The notes: generated from the sequence alone by a model not told the origin. Counted from the first letter of the stretch, positions 7,770 to 16,191 are shown. The stretch is DNA of 29,111 nt from Spirochaetota bacterium (GCA_029562045.1 JAKQWJ010000126.1:1-29111); one strand, 5' to 3'. Translations and numbers: made by a program.

Positions 7770-9016
7770 TCCGGGTGGCGGTCAATCAGATCAGCCGCTC
7801 CGATCTGGAGCTGCGCTACGGCGGAACCCGGGATATCTACGAATCCTTTCTGGAAGAACTCTCGTCGAAACTGGTGCCGCTCCTGCAGGACTCGGGGGTG
7901 AAGTTCACCATCCGGAAACGGATGAAAAGCTTCGACAGTTATTTCGCCAAGGTGGTGCGGAAGGCCCGGGAGCTGAACGGCAAGGATGTCCGGGGCGGCT
8001 CGGTGCTCATCACCGACCTGATAGGCATCCGGATCATCTGCCCCTTTCTGGAAGACATCCTGAAGGTGGAGTACCTGATCCGGCAGAACTTCGAGGTGGT
8101 GGAGCGGGAGCGGAAGGGGGAGGATTACTCGCCCCAGGAGTTCGGATACGAGTCCACCCACGTGCTGGTGAAGCTCGCCGGTTTCGTCGAGATCGGCGGG
8201 GGCGCCCAGGATGAGATCCTCTGCGAAGTGCAGATCCGGACCAACCTCCAAGATGCCTGGGCCGAGGTGGAGCACGAGCTGATGTACAAGGCCGAGTTCA
8301 CTCCCTTCGACGAGCCCCTCCGGCGCAAGCTCGCGGCGGTAAATGCGAACTTGAGCCTGTCGGACATAATCTTTCAGGAGATCCGGGACTACCAGGGCCG
8401 GCTCCAGGAGGAGCTGAAAAAGCGCCGCCGGAGCTTCCTGCAGAAACTGCAGACCGAAACCGACGATCTCCTGCTCGAAGCGCAGGAGCGGGAAGCCGCC
8501 TCTCCCCCGGAGCCTCGCGAGGGCGGCGGGTCCCCCACGGTGGAAACCATCGACAATCTTCTTCTGGAAGCCCTGACGGCCCACAACACGCGCCGATACC
8601 CGGAAGCCATCGAGATCTACAGCCGCATCCTGGCCCGGCACCCGAAGAAGTCCCTTCGGGCGGTGATTTACATACACCGGGGCATGGCCTATTTCGGCAA
8701 CTCCCTGTACATGGACGCCCTGGAGGATTTTTCCAAATCCATGCAGCTCAACGAGAGCAACGCCCGGGCCTATTACTACCGGGGAGTGGTGTACCGCTTT
8801 TTGCAGGACCTCCAGCACGCCCTGAGCGATTTCGACCGCTGCATCGAGATCGATCCCTATCAGTTCGATCCCCTCTACGCCCGGGCCCAGGTGTACTTCA
8901 GCCTGGGGGATTACGTCCGGGCCCATGAGGACTGTTCCCGGGCCCTGTCGATAAAGCCCCGGGTGGTGGAGGCCCAGCGCTTTTTACAGGTGGTCACCCG
9001 GCGCCTGCAGTTTTAG
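7766..9016 (+). CDS. RelA/SpoT-type (p)ppGpp synthetase domain fused to TPR repeats
   Basis: 416 residues. Residues 45-180 form a RelA/SpoT synthetase domain: KFTIRKRMKSFDSYFAK, DLIGIRIICPF (85-94), EFGYESTHVLV (125-135) and CEVQIRTNLQDAWAEVEHELMYK (split here as 153-163 and 164-175). These correspond to the substrate-binding and catalytic blocks of small alarmone synthetases. There is no HD hydrolase domain and no TGS or ACT domain. Residues 205-245 are a charged, probably coiled-coil segment, then a Pro/Gly-rich linker. Residues 263-410 hold about four tetratricopeptide repeats such as ARAYYYRGVVYRFLQDLQHA. The domain makes (p)ppGpp from GTP/GDP and ATP, and the TPRs suggest control by a protein partner. 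The start at 7766 has GGGAGG at the right distance; an in-frame ATG at 7736 would extend it inside the nitroreductase gene. The stop overlaps the convergent speE stop. Confidence 0.85.
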   Translation: MIRVAVNQISRSDLELRYGGTRDIYESFLEELSSKLVPLLQDSGVKFTIRKRMKSFDSYFAKVVRKARELNGKDVRGGSVLITDLIGIRIICPFLEDILKVEYLIRQNFEVVERERKGEDYSPQEFGYESTHVLVKLAGFVEIGGGAQDEILCEVQIRTNLQDAWAEVEHELMYKAEFTPFDEPLRRKLAAVNANLSLSDIIFQEIRDYQGRLQEELKKRRRSFLQKLQTETDDLLLEAQEREAASPPEPREGGGSPTVETIDNLLLEALTAHNTRRYPEAIEIYSRILARHPKKSLRAVIYIHRGMAYFGNSLYMDALEDFSKSMQLNESNARAYYYRGVVYRFLQDLQHALSDFDRCIEIDPYQFDPLYARAQVYFSLGDYVRAHEDCSRALSIKPRVVEAQRFLQVVTRRLQF

Positions 9017-9951
9017 ATTCCCCCAGGCCCCGCGGGATCGACGATATCGGGGATTGCCGGGTCCGCGTCGGTGATGATCCGCTGATCCCGCTCCATGATC
9101 TCCCGGATGTAGGGATAGACCGCCTGCATGGCTGTGAAGGTTCCGCCGGTCAGCATTTTCAGATCGGACAGCCCTTCCCGCCGAATCCTTTCATCCACCG
9201 CCGCCGCATCCAGGCGCCGGATGTCGATGGAATCGGAGGCAACCGCGAAGGACCAGAGATTGGAGTACATCTGGATGTAGGTGAACAGGGGGGCGCAGAT
9301 CCCGAATACCGAACGCAGGGTTTCCCGTATGCGTCCGAAGGCGGAAGGAGAGGTGACCGGGGATTCGGTGTGCATGGAGAAGAGGCCCCGGGAGTCCCGG
9401 AGGGATTCCCGGACCGCCCGGAAGAACTCCGCCGTATAGAGCATCCGGGAGGGCCCCGCCGGATCCGTCATGTCCATGATGACCAGGTCGTAGCGGCCCT
9501 TTCGGGACTCCACGAAGGCCCGCCCGTCCTGAAACCTGATGTTCACCCGGGGGTCGTCGAAGGCCCCGGCGCTGATTTCCGGCAGATACCGCCGGGAAAA
9601 CTCCACCACATCCCGGTCCAGCTCGACGAAATCCACATGCTCTACCCGCCGGTATCGGAGGACTTCCCGTAGGGTTCCTCCGTCCCCGCCGCCGATGACC
9701 AGCACGCTCCGCGGCTCCGGGTGGGCCAGCATGGCGGGGTGGACCAGGGGCTCGTGGTACTGATACTCGTTTTTCCGGACCACCTGGGTCGCCCCGTCCA
9801 GCAGCAGGGAGATCCCGAACTCCCGGGTTTCCACCAGTTCGATGGACTGGAACGGCGTTTTCCCCCTGTGCAGGGTCTTCCCGGCGGTGTAAAAAAAGCC
9901 GAAGGAATCGTTCTGCCATTCATGGATGATCCGCCGGTCCCGCTTTCCCAC
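9013..9951 (-). CDS. speE: Spermidine synthase (polyamine aminopropyltransferase)
   Basis: 312 residues. A small N-terminal beta domain (HEWQNDSFGFFYTAGKTLHRG, split as 10-20 and 21-30) is followed by a Rossmann methyltransferase-like domain. It has VLVIGGGDGGTLREVLRY (83-100), the acidic VELD (109-112) that binds the decarboxylated SAM, and IMDMTDPAGPS (158-168). The last is the DxxDP gate loop with catalytic D160 and D163; Met replaces the more common Ser or Thr. It transfers an aminopropyl group from decarboxylated S-adenosylmethionine to putrescine. The start is GTG at 9951, directly after the speD stop (TGA-GTG with no gap). A G-rich stretch at the end of speD serves as ribosome-binding site. 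At about 310 residues it is slightly longer than the common 280-290. Confidence 0.9.
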   Translation of the reverse strand: MGKRDRRIIHEWQNDSFGFFYTAGKTLHRGKTPFQSIELVETREFGISLLLDGATQVVRKNEYQYHEPLVHPAMLAHPEPRSVLVIGGGDGGTLREVLRYRRVEHVDFVELDRDVVEFSRRYLPEISAGAFDDPRVNIRFQDGRAFVESRKGRYDLVIMDMTDPAGPSRMLYTAEFFRAVRESLRDSRGLFSMHTESPVTSPSAFGRIRETLRSVFGICAPLFTYIQMYSNLWSFAVASDSIDIRRLDAAAVDERIRREGLSDLKMLTGGTFTAMQAVYPYIREIMERDQRIITDADPAIPDIVDPAGPGGI

Positions 9952-10743
9952 TCAGCGGCCCCCCATGAAGTTCTGACATTCGAAAATTTCCTGCATCTCC
10001 ATCTTCAGGCTCTTTCTGATCCTGCGCTTCTCCTGAGGGGAAAGCTCCTCGTCCTCCGTTCCGAAGAGGTAGTTTTTCAATTTTATTTCCTTGATCATCA
10101 TTTTCGTATGGAAGATGTTGTCCGAGATGATGTTGATGTCGTAGGCCAGATAGTCGGAAAGAACGTCATCGGAGATGTAGTCCTGGATCGACGTGATGTC
10201 GTGGTCGATGAAGACCTTATGCCCTTTGGTGTCCCGGGTGAACCCCCGGACCCGGTAATCCATCAGCACCACGTCGGAATCGAAGCTGCCGATCAGATGG
10301 TGCAGGGCGTTCAGCGGCGATATCATTCCGCAGGTGGATACATCGATGTCCACCCGGAAGGTGGCGATCTCCGATCCGGTATCGTGTTCCGGGTAGGTAT
10401 GGATGCTGATATGGCTTTTATCCAGATGCCCCGTCACGGCCTTGTGGCCCGCCTTGTCCATGAAGGACTCTCCCTCGTTGATCAGGGCCACGACGCTGGC
10501 ACCCCGGGGCTCGTAGTCCTGATTGGAAATGTGCACCAGCCTGGCGTCGATGATCCGGCAGACCTCTTCGACGATCTGATTCAGACGCCGGGAGTTGTAC
10601 TCCTCGTCCACATATTCCAGATAATCGATCTGGGATTCCTCCGACCGGGCGTAGCAGATGTCGTAGATGTTGAAGCTCAGGGTTTTCGTCAGGTTGTTGA
10701 AACCTTCCAGCTTGATCTTCCGCCCTCTGACTCGTTTGAACAA
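9952..10743 (-). CDS. speD: S-adenosylmethionine decarboxylase proenzyme (E. coli-type)
   Basis: 263 residues, the length of the gammaproteobacterial SpeD class rather than the short 120-130 residue class. KLEGFNNLTKTLSFNIYDIC (11-30) matches the E. coli N-terminus. GHLDKSHISIHTYPEH (105-120) contains the self-cleavage site before S110, which becomes the pyruvoyl cofactor. The enzyme decarboxylates SAM to provide the aminopropyl donor for SpeE, encoded immediately downstream in the same operon. The reading frame starts only at a TTG (10743). The best ribosome-binding site (AGGAGG, about 10758-10763 on this strand) sits ahead of an out-of-frame ATG at 10753. Either the TTG is used with poor spacing, or a one-base indel separates the ATG from the frame. 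Confidence 0.88.
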   Translation of the reverse strand: MFKRVRGRKIKLEGFNNLTKTLSFNIYDICYARSEESQIDYLEYVDEEYNSRRLNQIVEEVCRIIDARLVHISNQDYEPRGASVVALINEGESFMDKAGHKAVTGHLDKSHISIHTYPEHDTGSEIATFRVDIDVSTCGMISPLNALHHLIGSFDSDVVLMDYRVRGFTRDTKGHKVFIDHDITSIQDYISDDVLSDYLAYDINIISDNIFHTKMMIKEIKLKNYLFGTEDEELSPQEKRRIRKSLKMEMQEIFECQNFMGGR

Positions 10744-10779
10744 TTCTTCTCATTTTCCTCCTACGGGAAAGAATGACTC

Positions 10780-10809
10780 AGTATAGGAATAAATGCCCGG
10801 GAAAAACAA
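10780..10809 (-). promoter_or_regulatory. speDE promoter
   Basis: Minus strand: TTGTTT (10804-10809), an 18-bp spacer and TATACT (10780-10785). It is divergent from the lipoprotein promoter, about 23 bp away. Confidence 0.55.
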
Positions 10810-10831
10810 GCGCACGAAGGGATAAAAAAAG

Positions 10832-10860
10832 TTGTAACATGGTTTAATCATGATTAATAT
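10832..10860 (+). promoter_or_regulatory. Promoter of the lipoprotein/envelope operon
   Basis: TTGTAA (10832-10837), a 17-bp spacer and TAATAT (10855-10860). The surrounding 60 bp are strikingly AT-rich for this GC-rich window. The predicted start is near 10867, about 50 nt before the ATG. Confidence 0.6.
10844..10857. promoter_or_regulatory. Perfect 14-bp palindrome in the promoter spacer (possible operator)
   Basis: TTAATCATGATTAA is a perfect palindrome lying in the spacer and running into the -10 box of the lipoprotein promoter. It is also close to the divergent speD -35. It could be the site of a dimeric regulator controlling one or both promoters. Confidence 0.45.
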
Positions 10861-10916
10861 GTTAGTATAAGTAGTGAAAGAGCCGGGAACGAAACACGGA
10901 TCCGACGGAGATGACG

Positions 10917-13751
10917 ATGAAAAAAGCGATGGTTTTTGCCGGCCTGGCCGGCGCGGCGGTTCTTTTTTCCTCCTGCCCTCAACCCCTGACGGAGGTGGAT
11001 ATCCGCAATGCCAGGGATACGACCGCCCCGGTCATACAGATTGACTCTCCCGAGGATGGGGCCCCCTTCGGACGCCTTATCGTGATTCAGGGCCGGGTCA
11101 TTGATCAGGCCGACGGCGAAGGGAAAGCGGGCCGGGTGGACCGGCTGGAGTACGAGGTCCTGGCCCGAAGCCCCCGGACGAAGGCGGCGATTTCCCCCGA
11201 TGGGAGCTTCGATATCGTTTTCCCCACCAGTTTGCGGGAGAATGTGGTGGTGGAAATACGGGCCACGGACTGGAACGGCAATGTGGGGACCCGGAGACTG
11301 CCCCTGAACTGGCGGGGAAGCGATATACCCTCGTTTGAAGTGGAGGCCGCATCCCGGAAAGTCACCCTGAGCTGGGAACCCGTGCCCGGGGCGGTCTCGT
11401 ACGACCTTTTCTTCGAAGCCTCCGCCCTGGCCCCCGGCGAGTCGTCCCCGGGACGAGTCCTGGGGGTCCCGTACCGGGAGAACGGGGGACGGCTGTCCTA
11501 TGAGCTGGCCAATCTGCAGAACGGAAAGGTGCACAGCTTTCTCCTGGTGGGGCGCTCCGCCGACGGGGAGGACAACTATTCCGATGTGGAGCGGGCCGTT
11601 CCCCTTTCCACCCTGGACCTTTTCCCCCGGGTGGAGCCCTCCTACAGCCATGTGGACCTCAGCTGGAACCCCATCCCGGGGATCGGGCAGTACGAAGTCC
11701 TCCGGTCCGGCTCCTGGGGAGGGCCGTATTCCAACGCCTCGGGACCGATAGCAGGATCCAGCTTCCGGGACGGGAATGTGCTTCCGGGACAAAGCTATTA
11801 CTACCGGGTTCGCCCCGCCCTGTACCGGTCGGTGGACAGTCAGATCGCGGAGGCCGTTCCGGATATATTCCCCGACATGAGGAACGCCCAAATCGGAGTC
11901 CTTACGACGGCGTCCTTGCCTGTCGCCACGGCTTCGCGGGGTTCGTACCTCTATGTCACCGATTTTCACCGTGCGTTCACTATTGTCTCCGTATCGAACC
12001 CGGCGGTTCCGGTTCACATCGGCACAATCGAAGAACTCAGGAGCGCCGAGGATGTGGTCCTGGCGGGAGACTTCGCCTATGTGACCTATGATTATCAGCA
12101 CCTGGCTATTCTTGACATATCCAACCCCGCATCTCCGGTGGTTCTGAGCACCATCCGGGTTACCGCACTTCAAAACGGATATGCCAAAAAAGTCGTCGTT
12201 CTGGGGAACCTGGTGTTTGTGGCCCTCTTGGATGACGGTTTTGCGGTGGTCAACGCGGCGGACAAATCGAATCCGGTGATGGTTTACCATACTTCACCGG
12301 CAAAGAGCGCGGAACTGGTCCAGGTTTCCTGCCTGGATGTCCTGCAGCGTCCCGGCGACCGGATCCTGGCCGTCGGCGGCTTGAATAAAACGGAGCTGTA
12401 CACCATTTCGGGACCCGATTCCTCTCCGACGCTGACCCTGCAATCGTCGATGCCTCTCGCCGGGAGGGGCATGAGACTGAGGGGGAACATCCTGTATCTC
12501 GCTGAAAACTGGGAGTTTCACACGTACAATCTGACAAATATCGCCGCGCCGGTTCTTCTGGACAGCCTCCAGCCGTCCACAATGGCGGCCCCGGGACAAT
12601 TCTCTCTCGGCGCCACGGAGGCGTACATCAGCCTGTTTGGACTGGGGTTCGCCGTGGTGGATATCACCGATCCCGCCCATCTGGCGCTGAAGCGGGTCTT
12701 CCCGGTCCCCGGATCGTCCTCGCATATCTCTCTGGGATCGTCCCTGGCTTATATCGTCGGCGGGAAGGGTTTCGGTGTCTATATTTACGACATCACCGAG
12801 GCGGGATCGGCAAACCTGGTCCACAGCCTTTCGGGCATGACGGGGGCCCTGAACCTGGAGGTGGTGCGGGGTCATCTGTATCTGGCTGCCGACGAAAACG
12901 ACGGCGCATGGCCGCCGGATTGGCGGCTTTCGGTTCTGAGTCTGGCCGATCCCGCCTCTCCCACGGTTTTGCCAAAACCCTTCAGCTATACTCCCTACCG
13001 GGTCAAAGCTGCGGGGGAATACGCCTTCTGGGCCGCGAATCAATCGGGCATCGTCCCCATGAGCATCCAGGATCCGGGAGATCCCGGCGTCCTGGAACCC
13101 TTCTATGTGGAACTCACGGGAGGTGACAGTCTGGGAATAGACCTGATGGGGAATTATGCCGTCGTCACCACCAAGGTGTCCCGGCTTCATGTGGTGGACC
13201 TCTCCCTGGAGGACAGGCTCATCCCCATAGGCTCGGTCCAGGTCCCGGCTTCGACATCGGAAATGCTCCCCGATCTGGAGGTCCGGGGGAATCTGGCCTT
13301 TGTGGCCGCCATGGGCGGGGGACTGCAGGTGGTGGATCTGTCCGATCCCCGCTGGCCCCGGGTCCTGGACGGCTACGGGGACCCGCCGGGGGCGGGGGAC
13401 CAGGTCGTCGCCGCGGCGGTGAAAGGAGACTATGTTTTTGCGGCGGACCAGGCCAAGGGGCTCTTCGTATTCAATGTGTCCGGCGCCCTGTCCTGGAACG
13501 GTCCTCAGGCGCCTGTGAAGGGTCCTCTGGGAGGCGCCGGCGCCCAGGATGTGATCATCCGGGGCGGCTTTGCCTATGTGGCCAAAGGCGCGGCGGGGGT
13601 TGAAATCTGGGATGTCAGCGACCCCCGGAACCCCCGATCGATGGCGAATCTGGCCACCCCCACCGCTGCTCTGCGTCTGGCGCGTTACCGGGAGTACCTG
13701 TATGTCTCCGGGCAGGGCGGTTATCTGTACACCTACAAACTGGTTCCCTGA
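10917..13751 (+). CDS. Large lipoprotein with Ig/FN3-like domains and LVIVD beta-propeller
   Basis: 944 residues. A lysine-rich start and hydrophobic stretch end in FSSC (C20), a relaxed lipobox, so the protein is probably lipid-anchored and faces the periplasm or cell surface. Residues from about 40 to 300 resemble Ig/fibronectin-type domains (TTAPVIQIDSPEDGAPFG; VTLSWEPVPGAVSYDLFF; VDLSWNPIPGIGQYEVLRSG). From about 320 onward there are at least eight LVIVD-type blades of the form 'aYVa...GL.vvDiSnPa.P', e.g. FAYVTYDYQHLAILDISNPA and LAFVAAMGGGLQVVDLSDPR, predicting a large beta-propeller. The likely role is adhesion or protein/polysaccharide binding; no enzyme motif is visible. The ATG at 10917 has GGAG 6 nt upstream; the ATG at 10911 overlaps that site. 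The gene is 11 bp from the next envelope gene. Confidence 0.75.
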   Translation: MKKAMVFAGLAGAAVLFSSCPQPLTEVDIRNARDTTAPVIQIDSPEDGAPFGRLIVIQGRVIDQADGEGKAGRVDRLEYEVLARSPRTKAAISPDGSFDIVFPTSLRENVVVEIRATDWNGNVGTRRLPLNWRGSDIPSFEVEAASRKVTLSWEPVPGAVSYDLFFEASALAPGESSPGRVLGVPYRENGGRLSYELANLQNGKVHSFLLVGRSADGEDNYSDVERAVPLSTLDLFPRVEPSYSHVDLSWNPIPGIGQYEVLRSGSWGGPYSNASGPIAGSSFRDGNVLPGQSYYYRVRPALYRSVDSQIAEAVPDIFPDMRNAQIGVLTTASLPVATASRGSYLYVTDFHRAFTIVSVSNPAVPVHIGTIEELRSAEDVVLAGDFAYVTYDYQHLAILDISNPASPVVLSTIRVTALQNGYAKKVVVLGNLVFVALLDDGFAVVNAADKSNPVMVYHTSPAKSAELVQVSCLDVLQRPGDRILAVGGLNKTELYTISGPDSSPTLTLQSSMPLAGRGMRLRGNILYLAENWEFHTYNLTNIAAPVLLDSLQPSTMAAPGQFSLGATEAYISLFGLGFAVVDITDPAHLALKRVFPVPGSSSHISLGSSLAYIVGGKGFGVYIYDITEAGSANLVHSLSGMTGALNLEVVRGHLYLAADENDGAWPPDWRLSVLSLADPASPTVLPKPFSYTPYRVKAAGEYAFWAANQSGIVPMSIQDPGDPGVLEPFYVELTGGDSLGIDLMGNYAVVTTKVSRLHVVDLSLEDRLIPIGSVQVPASTSEMLPDLEVRGNLAFVAAMGGGLQVVDLSDPRWPRVLDGYGDPPGAGDQVVAAAVKGDYVFAADQAKGLFVFNVSGALSWNGPQAPVKGPLGGAGAQDVIIRGGFAYVAKGAAGVEIWDVSDPRNPRSMANLATPTAALRLARYREYLYVSGQGGYLYTYKLVP

Positions 13752-13762
13752 AGGGGGTTCAT

Positions 13763-15949
13763 ATGGAAAGGAAGAGATATCTGACTGCACTGACGATCCT
13801 CACCGCGGTGATCGCCGCCGCCACGGCTCAGGGGCCCGGGAATATACCGGCTCCGGCGGGAACCCCGGATCCCGACCTCAACGAGTATTACCGGTTTCCC
13901 CTGTCCCTGGGGGTGGAATACCAGAACCTGACCCCCTTCGGTGGGGCCAGGACCGATTACAACGCCGTGGACCTGGCGCTGAATCTTCGTTTCCCCATCC
14001 CGTCGAAGCCGTCCTTTCAGCCCTTCCTGCAGGGGGGGATCATCACCGTGGACAGCACCGACTCGGCGGAACCGTCCAAATGGGACCACAGCCACTGGTA
14101 CGGGGCCGGCGGCCTGGCCTATGTGCATCGCTTTGCCCGGACCTTCGAACTGGGGCTGCAGGCCCATGCGGGGCTGAGCCAGTCCGTTTTCCCCAATCTG
14201 GTATCGTCGGGAGATGTGGGGGCTCTGAACCTGATGGCCGGAGCGGGGGGAAAGATCGCCCTGGCGCCCTCGTACAACCTGGCCATCGAGATACAGCCGG
14301 GCTTTCGGTACATGCGGTCCTTCAGCGGTTTGCGGGACTTCGACGGTTTTCTCTTTGGACTGGGATTTTCCGCATCTTACCGTTTCGGGGAAGACCCCGA
14401 TTCGGCCCGAAACCTGATCCGCAGCATCCGTGTCGAAGAAACGCAGCTGCCCCCTCTTTTCAGCGCCATGCAGAGCTATTACGCCGCCGGCCCGGCGGTG
14501 CGGGTGTCGGTGTACAACACCGACCGCAGCCCCCTCACCGACATGGAAGTCTCTTTTTACCAGGCCGGTTATATGGACGGCCCTTCCCCGGCGGTGAAGA
14601 TCCCGCGCCTGGACCCCGGGGAGACCCGGCAGGTGGGTTTGAAGGTCTCCTTCAATCAGGAGGTTTTCCGGACCGAGGGGGTGACGCCCCTGATAGGGGA
14701 GATCGTAACGACTTACAAGTCCCGGGGGCGGGGGGTGGAGCAGCGGCATTCGGTGTCCTACGATCTTCACGATAAAACCGCCATCACCTGGGATGACGAC
14801 CGCAAGGTGGGAGCCTTTATCACCCCCTCGGACAGCGCGCTGCGGAACTACGCCAGTTTTATCCGCCAGTCCGTCAAGAACGAAGTCCTGGAGGAATACA
14901 GTGAGGCCCTGCAGATCGCCATGCAGGTGTACGGGGCCCTCACCGAACTGGGTCTCCTGTATCAGGCCGATCCGTCACTTCCCTATACGAAGGTCCGGGA
15001 AAACCGGGACGTGGTGGATTCCATCAGCCTCCCCAGGGACACCCTGCGTCGGATTACCGGCGATTGTGACGATTTGACGGTGCTCTTCGCCAGTATTCTG
15101 GAAAGTGTGGGGGTGGAAACGGGTTTCATTACCGTACCGGGTCATATTTACGTGGCTTTCAACACAAAAATCGAAAGCCGCAGTTACCGGGACCTGCACC
15201 CGGACCGCTGGATGAGCATTCCGGTGGATGGGAGTCTGTGGGTCCCGGTGGAGGTGACCCTGCTGGGCCGGCAGGGCTTTCTGGAGGCATGGCGGCGGGG
15301 GGCCGAACTCTGGCGGCTCTACGATGGGGAAACGGAGAACCGCGCTTTTTACCAGACCGCCGCGGTACAGCAGGTTTTCCGGCCCATCGGCCTCCGGGAA
15401 ACGGACCTGGGGCTGCAGTACGGCAGCGGGCAGAATATCGCCGCCTCCTTTCGGAAGGAAATGTCCCGCCTCTCGGATCTGGTGTTGGCGGATTATCTGG
15501 CCGAATCCCGGTCCGGCGGGAAGGCGGATCTGAACCGGCTGGGGGTGGCCTACTCCCGTTTCAGCCGCTACCGGGAGGCGGAGCAGACATTCAAACAGGC
15601 GGCGAATCTGGATCCCGACTATCCCGCTCCCCGGATAAACCTGGGAAACCTCGCCTATTTGCGGCAGAATTACGCCGGCGCCATCAAATCCTACGAAGAA
15701 GCCAACCGCATTCTGGCCCGCCAGGGACGAACGGGTTCGGGGGCCGCCCAGAAGCTGCTCCTCAACATATCCTCGGCCTATCACGCAATGAACAAGCGGG
15801 AGGAGGCCCAAAACTATTACGCCCAAGCGGCGGCCATCGACGCGGAGAAGGCCCGGGGCTACGCCTATCTGGGCAGGGCGTCGGAACCTGCCGCGGGGCG
15901 GGCCGCCGCACAGCGGTCAGGAATCCTTTTTGCTACCGATGAGGAGTGA
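13763..15949 (+). CDS. Exported beta-barrel / transglutaminase-like / TPR protein
   Basis: 728 residues. A signal peptide (MERKRYLTALTILTAVIAAA then TAQ) is followed by residues 40-215 rich in alternating hydrophobic strands with glycine and aromatic ends, resembling a small outer-membrane barrel. Residues 230-330 look like a beta-sandwich (VRVSVYNTDRSPLTDMEVSF). A transglutaminase/cysteine-protease-like fold follows, with C435 in GDCDDLTVLFASIL and H461 in VPGHIYVAF, the Cys-His part of the triad. From about residue 590 there are TPRs (GVAYSRFSRYREAEQTFKQA, INLGNLAYLRQNYAGAIKSY). The protein probably assembles or processes envelope components, with a peptidase or cross-linking activity in the periplasm. 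It follows the lipoprotein by 11 bp with an AAGGGGG site, so the two likely act together. I recognise no characterised homologue. Confidence 0.7.
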   Translation: MERKRYLTALTILTAVIAAATAQGPGNIPAPAGTPDPDLNEYYRFPLSLGVEYQNLTPFGGARTDYNAVDLALNLRFPIPSKPSFQPFLQGGIITVDSTDSAEPSKWDHSHWYGAGGLAYVHRFARTFELGLQAHAGLSQSVFPNLVSSGDVGALNLMAGAGGKIALAPSYNLAIEIQPGFRYMRSFSGLRDFDGFLFGLGFSASYRFGEDPDSARNLIRSIRVEETQLPPLFSAMQSYYAAGPAVRVSVYNTDRSPLTDMEVSFYQAGYMDGPSPAVKIPRLDPGETRQVGLKVSFNQEVFRTEGVTPLIGEIVTTYKSRGRGVEQRHSVSYDLHDKTAITWDDDRKVGAFITPSDSALRNYASFIRQSVKNEVLEEYSEALQIAMQVYGALTELGLLYQADPSLPYTKVRENRDVVDSISLPRDTLRRITGDCDDLTVLFASILESVGVETGFITVPGHIYVAFNTKIESRSYRDLHPDRWMSIPVDGSLWVPVEVTLLGRQGFLEAWRRGAELWRLYDGETENRAFYQTAAVQQVFRPIGLRETDLGLQYGSGQNIAASFRKEMSRLSDLVLADYLAESRSGGKADLNRLGVAYSRFSRYREAEQTFKQAANLDPDYPAPRINLGNLAYLRQNYAGAIKSYEEANRILARQGRTGSGAAQKLLLNISSAYHAMNKREEAQNYYAQAAAIDAEKARGYAYLGRASEPAAGRAAAQRSGILFATDEE

Positions 15950-15976
15950 TAGGACGCCGGCCCGGCGCCCCCTCCG

Positions 15977-16130
15977 CCGGGGAACCTCCACCGGGGAACC
16001 TCCACCGGGGAACCTCCACCGGGGAACCTCCGCCGGGGAACCTCCACCGGGGAACCTCCACCGGGGAACCTCCGCCGGGGAACCTCCGCCGGGGAACCTC
16101 CGCCGGTGAACCTCCACCGGGGAACCTCCG
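15977..16130. repeat. 14-bp tandem repeat (11 copies) upstream of glyA
   Basis: Eleven head-to-tail copies of CCGGGGAACCTCCR begin at 15977 and every 14 bp to 16117. R is A or G, and one copy has GGTGAA in place of GGGGAA. The period is not a multiple of three, so it is not a coding repeat. The array ends at 16125-16135 in the reverse complement of GGGGACGGAGG, the core shared with the other spacer repeats here. There are no unique spacers, so it is not CRISPR. Copy number is likely variable between strains. Confidence 0.95.
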
Positions 16131-16185
16131 TCCCCCGGCGGACCCGCAGCCTTGACACCGCCGCCCTTTTCCGGGCCAAATGAGA

Positions 16186-16191
16186 TATAAT
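16186..16191 (+). promoter_or_regulatory. glyA -10 box
   Basis: Perfect TATAAT with a poor -35 (GCCCTT, 16163-16168). The predicted start is near 16198. A consensus TTGACA exists at 16152 but is 28 bp away, too far for a normal sigma-70 promoter. Confidence 0.45.

Noticed and set aside
12294..13790. Nearly 500-codon antisense frame opposite the lipoprotein
   Set aside because: It mirrors the beta-propeller codons, has no family motifs and no ribosome site. The sense frame has a signal peptide and LVIVD repeats.
15977..16130. CRISPR array
   Set aside because: The repeats are directly adjacent, with no unique spacers, and no cas genes are present.
16152..16157. TTGACA as the -35 box of glyA
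   Set aside because: The spacing to the TATAAT at 16186 is 28 bp, far from the usual 16-19 bp, and no better -10 lies at the right distance.
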